Assembly: GCA_963693285.1 (NCBI GenBank)
Contig: OY848929.1
Location: 1,180,501 to 1,244,500, forward strand
DNA: 64,000 bases
From: Xestospongia muta
Lineage: Eukaryota; Porifera; Demospongiae; Haplosclerida; Petrosiidae
Direction of reading: 5' to 3'
The position numbers and the translations under genes were made by a program. Below, one piece after another: positions 20,684 to 30,939 of the stretch. The notes beneath the pieces are model-generated. The model searched no databases, was not told the DNA's origin, and was given only the letters and a program-made list of their open reading frames with translations. Position 1 is the first letter of the stretch; the number at the start of each line of letters is the position of its first letter.

Positions 20684-23600
20684 CTACCTTAGTAATGTGT
20701 CTAGTGCTGACTGTTTGTGTCCTGTAGTGGTGGTAACATCACTTGATATACTGGTCTACAGCAAACATTATAATACTACAATATATTAATGTAAAGTTAC
20801 CTTTCCTTGTCTTGACAGTTTGGTGTTGTCTTGTTTTAGTCTCTCTCGTTCTACCAAGAACAATGATGTCATTATGATATAATAGCTAGCAGTACCTTTC
20901 TTTTTCATATCTAGTTTTTGTTGTAGACTATTGAGTTGTTCATCATGTGAACTCATGTGTTGTTGAAATATTTGTTTTTGTTTTTCTTGTCTGAAATATA
21001 TAGCAGTCCATGATGAGTATATGATAATGTTATTGCTTACTTTGTGTTACTTTTAGCTGTTTGTATAGTACGATGTTTAGTAATTGCGTTTAATGTCTCC
21101 TTAAGTAACTGATCCTTGACCTGCAAAGGAGTAGAATACTATTGAAACAAAATCAAATGCATTTTACTTCTTTTGCTGTGGCAATCTCTTTCTTTTTCCT
21201 ATCAATTTCCTCACTCTTTGCTATTTTCATTAAAGACAGACGTTCTTTTAACTACATGCCAATAATCATCAATACAAAACTGTGAGAGTCATTTTCTTTT
21301 ATTTACTTCAACAACAGACATTTCTGCTAACAGACCTTGGCCTCCAGTCTCAGTCAAATCAACAAATTTTGATCGTACAACAGGAACACTTTCCATGGCA
21401 CGTATTTGTTGTATGAGTTCAATTTTACGTCTCATATCAGCCTCTTCCTACTTATTGACAACAATAAAAATTGCTCCATATTTAAATGATTGTACCTCTT
21501 CTAAAGCTTGTTGCATTAGCTCTTGCTTTTCCTTCTCAATTTGTTGAACTGATGTCAAATTTTGAAGTGTTATTTTAGAACAATTGTTGCTATAGTTCAC
21601 TTACCTATTCTATGCTTCATTTGTTGTAATTTGATCTTAGCATTATGTGCACTGTGATGTCCTTGCATAACAGTCTCCACTAACTTTCTCAATTCCTTTT
21701 TCTCTCCTTCACGTCGACAAAAATATTCCGACAGGATGTTCAGGTTCCTCTTCTTGGGTCTAAAATAAAATGAGACAACTTAAGTACACTCACAAATGTC
21801 TCTCTATTTTAACCTGTAAGTCAGTCTTTCTTTCTGTTTTTTCTTGCAATGTATCTGGTACCTTAGTCTCTGCCACTCTGGTACCTTAGCAATGGTATAA
21901 TGATGACAGAGATTCTTAATTAACCAGGGGGTGTGTGATTAATAGTAAATAGTTATGATATTAATATAGGTTTTGATTTAATTTTAATAGATTTCTTCAT
22001 GTTTTGTTCAGGTTCCTCTTCTTGGGTCTAAAATAAAATGAGATAACTTAAGTACACTCAGAAATGTCTCTCTATTTTTACTTGTAAGTCAGTCTTTCTT
22101 TCTGGTTTGACTCGCAATGTCTCTGGTACATTAGTTTCTGGTACCTTAGCAATGGGTTCTTCAGGGACAATAACATTTTCTATTGATATAATAATTCACT
22201 CATGACAATAAAAAAACAAAGTCAATATTAAAATTTAAAAAAATTGAAGACTTGCCTTTTATGTTAGTGTTCTTGATATTCAAGTTTCTCTTTTAATTTA
22301 GTAATTGTTGTTTTTATACTATACACAAAGTAAGGAAAATAATAATACAACATCTTTATAATGGCAGATAGTCAAGAGAGTTCTATATATCTTAGTCACC
22401 ATAGTTATCATTACCTTAGAATGCCGATATCTATCTCAGTTATTGGTACTGCTTGTTCATGTTTGCTTGAAGCAAATTTGACAATCACCTTAAAAGAAGT
22501 GGTAGTCAATCTTAGCTAGAAAATAATAAAGTACCTCATTAGATTCCTTTGAGACTCCTTTACAAATTGCCTTATCTTCTAATAGCTGTAGTTGTAATAC
22601 TTGTAGACTTTTCTTGTCAACAACATTAGTGACTCTTCTACATAGCTGTTCAAATTGAGTGTAAGACATTACACAGTCTGTAGTAACATGGACGACATTT
22701 TTAAAATGCTCAGAGAGGACTTGATCATTGAACTCCTATACAAACAAACAGCATAAATTACTTTCTAAAGCTGCTAGATATAAGACCTCAGTGTACTATA
22801 TACATCCAGTCTCTGCTACTTAGTAAATGATCTACAATCAAATAATCATATTGGATTATCTTCAATCCACACTGTAAAATTGAGTGATTGATTTAATCAT
22901 TTTTGTTGCAAATAGTACATACCAAGATACTGAAAAGTAAAGAAAACATGACTCGGTTTTAATTACTAGTATACCACATGTAATATACTAGTATACTAGC
23001 TAGTATACTACTATAGTTGCACTAACATTATTGATAGAATGATGTAAATAGAAGTAGGCAACAGATTTCTCTATTAATAGAAAGCAACAGATGTCCTACT
23101 CTTCCTTGTTACTACTACAGTGTAAACACAAGAAGGAAATAGACTACATTACATGTACATATAGATTAATTAAGATGGATATTATCTAATGACATGCTAT
23201 ATAGAATATCACAATTCTGACAATCAACTAAATGACTTGTCATTAACATATTAATAATAAGAACAGACTGGTGTTTATTAAACTTCTCAGTATCTCATCA
23301 TGTATGACATGCAATGAAATGACCATATATTGGTTAAATCAATCAATCGGTTGTTATAGCGTGTAGTCTTTAGGAGTTAATATACTATTAAGTATCAATG
23401 TGTTGTCAAATACCTTTAATAATTCCACCAATGTATATGCTTTATCTGAAGTTCCACTTGTTGATACATATTTTTGCCATGCCCATGATACTGGACGATA
23501 TAATAACTTCATTCCCCACTCTGACCATCCCATTTCCTCTGCTCGATACTCTGAGACTCTTCGGAGTTCCCCAGATTTTTCTAAAGAACTTATTACAACT

Positions 23601-23821
23601 GATAGACACTTTGGTAGCAATCCTCTCCAAGTAAACCTCTCTAATAGTTCTCTCTCAGTGAATACCCATTGACAAAGTTCTCGACAGCTGGAGTGGATGA
23701 GGGATTTCCAGAAAATGATCTTGTCATTCGAAAGAGAAATTTGAGAATTAGGTGGAAAAGGTGCTATTAGAAAATACATTCTTTCATCGTCTGCCCATTC
23801 AGGAGGATACTTAAATGCCAT
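20684..23821 (-). pseudogene. CHMP7-CFAP99 chimera, unit 3
   Basis: Best preserved of the three. Exon 1 (ATG at 23821) is open for 136 codons to the donor at 23413/23414, exons 2 and 3 are open, and the CFAP99-derived exons, including the exon 19 part, are open to TAG at 20684-20686. The one clear lesion is TAA at 22264-22266 in exon 4, where unit 1 has CAA (LKEKLEYQEH then stop). If exon 4 were skipped the frame would have to be re-examined. A truncated product of about 245 residues (CHMP7 winged helices plus the first SNF7 helix) remains possible. Confidence 0.72.
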
Positions 23822-24540
23822 TATTATTATTTAGACTGACCTCGCCTCTTGGTATTACGTCCAACAAAGGGAGTAGTTTAGCGAGCAAGCCTCTCCTCCT
23901 TTTTTTTGATAAGCTGACATGTGGAGGAACTGCCATTCTTTTCATGGGTGTAGAGTCGATAGCGTGGCATCTCAGCTTCCAATTTGGAAGGACAACAAAC
24001 ACAGAAAAAAAGAACTTATGGGTCCATGTGGCAATTTTAATAACAGTTTATAAGTACCATAGATGGTACAGACTACGTGACCATAGTCACATCTATACTG
24101 TCTATTTAAACTACGTAAACATTGCGGTACTGCCCTGCATTCTACGCATTCCAATTGGACAATAAGCCTATATAATAGTTAACTTCTAGACCCTCCACCG
24201 TCCGTCAGCTTATCAAAGTTGTCATAGGATTGTTTGTTTGTAGCCATTTTAGAAGAGATGTTTTTAGTACTGCAGTTTTAGAGCATATCAAAGTAGGAGG
24301 GGCTTGCTTGCTACGCAGAAGTAGATTGTTTGTTTTTCTATTAGACATTTTTCCCAAGTTAAATGATCATATTTTGCAGTGTTGTAGTCTCGTCCCCGGA
24401 CCTACTCGCAAGCTAAAGTACTTACTACTTTAAGCTACTTTAAGCTACTTTAAGCTTGCGAGTAGGTCTGGGGACGAGACTAGCAGTGTTGTAGCTCCGC
24501 CCAAACGCATGAGAAGAAAAGCCTAAGAGAGCAGCGTACT
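23822..24540. promoter_or_regulatory. Divergent promoter region, chimera / asteroid-like A, unit 3
   Basis: Counterpart of 2936-3654, with both dyads and the fold-back insertion (24385-24482). Promoter role is inferred from layout. Confidence 0.45.
24385..24482. mobile_element. Fold-back MITE, unit 3
   Basis: 98-bp copy with three tactttaagc decamers as in unit 1, flanked by GCAGTGTTG at 24376-24384 and again after 24482. Confidence 0.9.
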
Positions 24541-25792
24541 ATGGGAATATCTGGATTGACTCAATACGTTAAAGACAATTTTAGAGACTGGGAGGACATC
24601 TCACTAAGTGGACAGCCTTTGGTACTGGACGGCAACGGTCTACGCTATTACTTAAGCGAGAAAGCTGACCTACAGTGGGAATATGGTGGCCAATATCCAG
24701 CTATGAGAGAAGTCATGATGACATTCATGGAATCTCTGCTGGCAGTGAATATACAACCACTTCATATTGTTTATGATGGTATTGGCCATAAGGAAGAAAA
24801 AATGGAAACATTACTAAGAAGAAGACAGGGTGATCTAAGTACCATAAAGAAATGTCTTAACAATCACTCGTATCAGAAAGAAAGAATTCTTCCTCCATTG
24901 GTCTCAGATGTGTTTCGTGATGTCATGCAGAATTACAAAGATCGAGGAGTTGTTAAGATCTACTCAGCTGATGGAGAAGCTGATGGCATTGCTGTTACAC
25001 TTTCTAACAAATTCAATTGTCCATTAGTAAGCAAAGACTCAGATTTTTTTGTTGCTCAATTGCAAGCTGGTTATATACCTCTATCAATGATTGAGTGGAC
25101 TACACCAGGTGCTCCTGTCACAGCTAAAATTTATCATAGGGAGGCATTTGCTGCCAGTCTTGGTATTTCTCCTGATCTTATACTAGCTATTCCAGCCATA
25201 GCTGGTAATGACATCATCACAAATCTTGTTGATGAAGAGACTCCTCTTAAGTATCGAATTCATGGCAATCCTCAATATCGTGGTAAAGATATAAAGGGAA
25301 TAATCAATTTTATTAGATCTTGTGACACACTGGAAAGGCTAGAGAGCTCATTACAAGAGCAAGAAGACGGGCATCGTATTTTAGAAAAATTTAGCAAAAA
25401 CTTCCAAAAAGCCCAAGAAATATATGAAACTAGATGTACTGAAACATTTGATGAAGAGGAATTCAAAAAATCCAGCTCCATAAGAGGGAAGGATGGTCGT
25501 GAACTTCCTGAATGGTTAATTAAGCAATATAGAGATTTTAATAAACCCTAACATCAGTACTCTCCATCTCTATACACAATGGCAATGTGTGTATCACGAT
25601 GCTGTTTTACTCAATCAAGTGCTTGCACTTTCTCTACCTAACCTCTCACCAGCTGTCTTGTTTGATGGGAAACGTGTGACATCCTACTCTAAACTAAAGG
25701 AGAGAGAGTTTGAGTAGTCGTTAACAAAAGTTTCTTCAGAAAGTAAAGCTCTTTATAAGAAAATCCTTCATATTGTTAACAATAATATTTAA
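24541..25792 (+). pseudogene. Asteroid-like copy A, unit 3, internally deleted
   Basis: The N-terminal 334 codons match unit 1 A, including all acidic active-site residues. At 25543-25549, 462 bp present in unit 2 (15218-15679) are replaced by 7 bp, giving RDFNKP and a stop (336 aa). The deletion ends share the string gattttaa. The downstream remainder also has a TAG replacing a serine codon (gagtag near 25714). It could still give a protein with the nuclease core only, but it has lost the conserved C-terminal part. Confidence 0.88.
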
Positions 25793-26809
25793 TAGAAGGA
25801 TATTGTAGTTAAATCAGTTATAATGTTACAGAGAAATAATAAAATTTAATTTTATAGTTTTGTATACCAAAAGTTTTATTTTAATTAATGTTGTGATTGT
25901 TTGGAATTTATGTTTTTAATCTTGCTGTTGTTCTGTTGAAGAAAGAACAAATTGTTGAATTATATGAAGTTATAGTGAGAACATTAATATAATAATGGGG
26001 TATAGTTATATCTATACTTATATAATAATTCTACCTTAGTAAAGTGTCTAGTGCTGACTGTTTGTGTCCTGTAGTAGTGGTAACATCACTTGATATACTG
26101 GTCTACAGCAAACACTATAGCACTACAATATATTAATGTAAAGTTACCTTCCTTGTCGTGACAGCTGGATGTTCAACTTGTGCAAAAGTACATACATAAG
26201 TACATTCTTAGTCTAGTGTTATTTTAGTATACTAACTAAAATTGACAACCTCAATCAAACTAAAATAAAACTAAAATTTAAATTTCATTTCATAATTTTA
26301 GTTGTTGACCATACTGTTATTGCTTTTGCCCATAAAACCTAACAACACATCAAGACCTGCTTATAAGGAAATTTTAATTTGTAGCTGCCACTAGCTGTTA
26401 CTATATGTAACTACATGCATTGTCAGGATATAAGAAATAGTGCTTTATTGGTTAAATGTGGCTCATATCCTAGCAAAATCAAAAGTGCTGAGTTCGAAGT
26501 ATATCTTGAAGAATTTATTTTCTGTTATATTTGAAGTTGCTGTACATGAACTAGTTTTCACTTGGCAAATAAATAGTCTTACAAAACACATACAACATGT
26601 CAAGTTATTTTAATGGACAAACTTGACAATAACTTATTTAGACCTGGAGTACTACCTAAAAATCAGTTAAATTAAGAATAAACAATTTATCATACTAACC
26701 CAACACTAATTCTAACATCTGATCCAACTAGACAATACCCTCATCTAGTACAGAAAATGGTGATGCAAAACCTTTATAACAGCAGTAGTTAAGAGTGTTA
26801 TATATGTGT
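25793..26809. other. Asteroid-like A 3' flank with CFAP99 scrap, unit 3
   Basis: Equivalent to 5362-6369: CFAP99 last-exon remnants in antisense (about 26030-26170), then AT-rich sequence with no recognisable gene. Confidence 0.65.
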
Positions 26810-27329
26810 TAGTCGCCTTAGAATACCAATATCTATCTCAGCTACTGGAAGTCCTTGTGCATGTCTACTTGTTCAGAGAACACCTGGTCATTGAGCTCCT
26901 ATACAAACAAACAGTACACTGTAAAAACTGATTGGTTGATTTAACTACAATATATGGTTATACAGGTGGCATGTGTAAAATGTAAATATTGATAACTAAT
27001 CTACTAGGAAATTGATCTTTATCTAGCTACATAAGCAGTGTACATTAGTAATAAAAACAGTAGTATGCTTGCTTTTTTGACAAAAATATGTTTGCAATTG
27101 TAAGCTGTATAACCAACTAATGGTTAAATCAACCAATCCATTTTTACAGTGATATACACTGTAAATTTAATATGTCATTTTAACAACTAATTTGTACATT
27201 ACATGGATGGATTACTATGGAATATAGAATTCTTGTGAATTACTTACTGTATAATTTATTGGTATGTTGTACTTTTACATACCAACCAATTATACAATAA
27301 GTAAATAATTCACAAAAATTCTATATAGG

Positions 27330-27390
<61 letters not shown>

Positions 27391-28325
27391 TTCCATAGTA
27401 ATCCAGCAATGTAAAGTACAAATTAGTTTTAAAATAACATATTAATTTTTAGTATACATTACTTCCTGAAAGTACTAGATATAAAACCTCAGTGTCATAT
27501 AACAAGTGATCTAATAATATTTACACAAATTACTTTTAAAAGCTGCTAGATATAAGACCTCACTGTATTACATACATCCAGTGTCTGCTACCTAGTAAAT
27601 GAACACAGACAAATAATCATACTGGGTCATTTTTAACCCACACTGTAAAATTCATTAGTTGATTTAACCACTATATTTGGTTATACAGGTTACATGATGT
27701 AAACTGAAAGGTAACATAATATAGTTTTGGTTACTTTTGTCTTATGAATTGACTGTTTATCAAATAAAAACACTTTCATTCCTTTTTAAAAAATCATTAT
27801 TAGTTGACTGTTCTAACATTTTGTAAACAGTTTGCATCATACAACCTGTATAACCATATATTGGTCAAATCAACCAATCAGATTTTACAGTGTTTAGGAG
27901 TTAATATACTATTAAGTATTAATGTGTTGTCAAATACTTTTAATAATTCTACCAATGTATATGCTTCATCTGAAGTTCCACTTGTCGATACATATTTTCC
28001 CTCGTCCATGATACTGGATGATATAATAACTTCATTCCCCATTCCACCCGCCCATCCTATTTCATCTAAATGGTACTCTGAGATTCATTGGCTTATTACA
28101 ACTCATAGACACTATGGTAGAAATCTTCTCCGAGTAAATCTCTCCAATGGTTTTTTCTCAGTGAATACCCGCTGACAGCTGGAATGGATGAGGGACTTCC
28201 AGAAAATGATCTTGTCATTGGAGAGAAAATTTTGACAATTAGGAGGAAAAGGTGCAATTAGAAAAAAACGTTCTTTAATTGTCTGTTGTTCAGGAGGATA
28301 CCTAATACTATTGATACTATTCAGA
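26810..28325 (-). pseudogene. Decayed CHMP7 5' copy upstream of asteroid-like B, unit 3
   Basis: Same fused exon 3/exon 2 remnant and broken exon 1 as in units 1 and 2. A fragment of exon 1 is still readable from 28333 to 28112 (FLIAPFPPN, NDKIIFWKSLIHSS, FTEKK). About 510 bp that units 1 and 2 lack lie between the hairpin and exon 1. Confidence 0.75.
27168..27450. repeat. Complete fold-back element with (TA)n core, unit 3
   Basis: Outer inverted arms (about 27170-27230 and 27388-27445; taatatgtcatttta / taaaataacatatta) enclose the inner hairpin and a TA microsatellite at about 27329-27388. Units 1 and 2 keep only the left arm and hairpin, so they probably share a deletion of the right side. 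Confidence 0.75.
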
Positions 28326-28393
28326 GTGACCACGCCTTTAGTTTACGTGCAGGAAGGGGCGATTACCGGCGATATCTTGTATAGCAAGACGCG

Positions 28394-30091
28394 ATGGGGA
28401 TACAGAAATTAACTCAATATGTGACCACTAATTTTAGGGACTGGGAAGACAAATCACTAGCTGGATGTCCTTTGGTGCTGGATGGCAATAGTTTGCCATA
28501 TTATTTGAGCAAGAGAGCCGAGCTAGAATGGAAATACGGCGGCCAATATCCTGCTCTGGTGAAAGTCATGGAGAGTTTCTTTGAAACTCTGTTAGCAAAG
28601 AACATAAAGCCAATTCATATTGTTTTTGACGGTATTGATCCTGAAGAAAAATTGCAAACAGTATTAAATAGAAGACAGGGCTTTCTAGATACTATAAAAA
28701 AATGCCTTAATGGTGAATTTGTCCCTCCACACGTAGAGAAGAATATACTTCCTCCATTGGTCACAGAAGTGTTTCGTAAGGTCGTACAAGATTACAAACG
28801 TCAAGGAGTTGTTAAGATCTACTCAGCTGATGGAGAAGCTGATGGTATTGCTGTCGCACTTTCCAACAAATTCAATTGTCCATTAGTAGGAGAGGATTCT
28901 GACTTTTTTATTGCTCCACTACAAGCTGGTTATGTGCCTCTCTCAAACCTTGAGTGGACTAGACTAGGTGCTCCTGTAACAGCTAAAATTTATCATAGGG
29001 AGGCATTTGCTGCCAGTCTTCGTATTTCTCTTGATCTTATTCTAGCTATTCCAGCCATAGCTGGTAATGACATCATCACAAATCTTGTTGAAGAGACTTC
29101 TCTCAAGGATAAAGTTCGTGACAATCCTCGATATCGTGGTAAAGATACAGAGGGAACAATCAATTTTATTAGATCTTGTAACACATTGGAAAGGCTAGAA
29201 AGTTCTTTGGAAAAGCTAAGAGATGGACGAAGCGTCTTGGCTAAATTTCGTGCAAATTTCCAGAAAGCACAAGGAATATATGAAAACATTCAGCCATTCA
29301 ATGAAGAGAAGTTCAAAGTGTCTAGCTCCATACGAAGAATAGACGGTCGTACACTTCCACAGTGGTTGATTGAGCAGTATAGAGACTTTAATTTCTCTTA
29401 CCGATTGCTTGAAGTCTATGTCACAGCTCAATATCTGTTTCGTGTAATTCCTGATGACTTTAGTCAGCCAAGTGCTAAGTCATTTAGTAAACCCATCAGA
29501 CAAGAAATATATGGGTTGATTAAACCAGAAGGAGGAAATATTGCAGAAGTTATTCGTGTTAGAGACCGCCTGGCAAAAGTAGATGTCATGCCTATTGTCT
29601 CTGAAATGAATATACACACAATTAATCGTGTGTCACGAGATGAGAGAATGAAAAAGCTGTGTCAAGTTCTGCTGTGCGATCCAAGCACTTTTTCTGTCAT
29701 TGATCAAGAATGGCACATAGCTATTGCTTCAGTTTGTTTTTGGGCCAAAACAGCTCGTATAATGAAAAATGATTTACAACTAAAGTCACTTGTTTTATGC
29801 TTTTCTCAGTGCTACACACAAGATATGGCCACATTCAAGCCTGCTTTTAACATTGCTAGTCTCCATCTCTACACACAATGGCAATGTGTGTATCACGATG
29901 CTATTTTACTCAATCAAGTGCTTGCGCTTCCTCTACCTTACCTCTCACCAGCTGTTTTGTTTGATGGGAAATGTGTGACATCCTACTCTCAGCTTAAGGA
30001 GAGAGATTTTGACTTGCTGCTTACAAGATGTACAAGAGAAAGCCAAGAGCTATACAAGAAAATCATCAGCATTGTTAATGCTAATATATAA
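28394..30091 (+). CDS. Asteroid-like XPG-type nuclease, copy B, unit 3
   Basis: 565-aa single-exon gene. Relative to unit 1 B it has about half a dozen replacements (for example E to Q in KLQTVL, T to A in IAVALSN, P to L in RISLDLI, V to A in CFWAKT). D30, D79, D146/E148/D150 and D168/D170 are intact. The start is the conserved MGIQKL. The 5' flank differs slightly (tatagcaagacgcgatgg). It is the B copy closest to native CFAP99. Confidence 0.87.
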   Translation: MGIQKLTQYVTTNFRDWEDKSLAGCPLVLDGNSLPYYLSKRAELEWKYGGQYPALVKVMESFFETLLAKNIKPIHIVFDGIDPEEKLQTVLNRRQGFLDTIKKCLNGEFVPPHVEKNILPPLVTEVFRKVVQDYKRQGVVKIYSADGEADGIAVALSNKFNCPLVGEDSDFFIAPLQAGYVPLSNLEWTRLGAPVTAKIYHREAFAASLRISLDLILAIPAIAGNDIITNLVEETSLKDKVRDNPRYRGKDTEGTINFIRSCNTLERLESSLEKLRDGRSVLAKFRANFQKAQGIYENIQPFNEEKFKVSSSIRRIDGRTLPQWLIEQYRDFNFSYRLLEVYVTAQYLFRVIPDDFSQPSAKSFSKPIRQEIYGLIKPEGGNIAEVIRVRDRLAKVDVMPIVSEMNIHTINRVSRDERMKKLCQVLLCDPSTFSVIDQEWHIAIASVCFWAKTARIMKNDLQLKSLVLCFSQCYTQDMATFKPAFNIASLHLYTQWQCVYHDAILLNQVLALPLPYLSPAVLFDGKCVTSYSQLKERDFDLLLTRCTRESQELYKKIISIVNANI

Positions 30092-30274
30092 GACTAACAT
30101 CTTTATAAAGTGGGATTTAGTTGAATGACTTTATTATTAGACACAGAAGTAGATTGTTTGTTTTTCTATTATACATTTTTTTCCCAAGTTAAATGATCAT
30201 ATCTTGCAGTGTTGTAGCTCCGCCCAATCCACAAACAGAAAAGCTTAAGGGGAATCCCTACATGGTAGAGTACT

Positions 30275-30825
30275 ATAGGAATACTAGGATTGACTCAATA
30301 TGTTAAAGACAATTTTATACCTATTTTGTGTATTTCCTGATGACTTTAGCCAGTCAAGTGCTAAGTCATTTAGTAGACTCATCAAGCAAGAAATATATTG
30401 GTTGATTAAACCAAGCACTTTCTCTTTCATTGATCAAGAATGGTACATAGCTATTACTTTAGTTTGTTTTTGGGCCAAAACAGCTCATATAATGAAAAAT
30501 GACTTATGATTAAAGTTACTTGTTTTATGCTTTACTCAATGCTACATACAAGATGTACTTCGATCTGAATTTGACCCAGATTTTAACATCACTACTCTCC
30601 ATCTCTATACACAATGGCAATGTGTGTATCACAATGCTGTTTTACTCAATCAAGTCCTTGCACTTTCTACCTAACCTCTCACCAGCTGTCTTGTTTGATG
30701 GAAAATGTGCGTGACGTATTACTCTAAACTAAAGGAGAGAGTTTGAGTTGTTGTTAACAAAAGCTACTCCTGAAAGTAAAGCTCTTTATAAGAAAATCCT
30801 TCATATTGTTAACAATAATATTTAA
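30275..30825 (+). pseudogene. Asteroid-like pseudogene C, unit 3 (ancestral position)
   Basis: Same dead copy as in units 1 and 2 (ATA start, large deletion), next to the 3' end of native CFAP99. Here some of the stops seen in units 1 and 2 are still sense codons: QEW in place of QE-stop, giving a 69-codon open stretch at 30300-30509. So it is slightly less decayed. It marks where an asteroid-like gene originally sat beside CFAP99. Confidence 0.88.
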
Positions 30826-30939
30826 TAGAAGGATATTGTAGTTAAATCAGTTATATTATTACAGAGAAGTAATAAAATTTAATTTTATAGTTTTGTATAC
30901 CAGAAGTTTTATTTTCATGTTATTGTGATTGTTTGGAAT

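Larger units (their letters stand above)
10326..20884. repeat. Tandem array unit 2 (10,559 bp)
   Basis: Second copy of the block, in the same orientation and gene order as unit 1. Anchors agree: the A gene is at +10,561, the B gene at +10,559 and pseudogene C at +10,559 relative to unit 1. Substitutions are sparse by eye (a handful of amino-acid changes per 568 codons in A, three in B), so the duplication is recent or homogenised by gene conversion. Confidence 0.95.
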
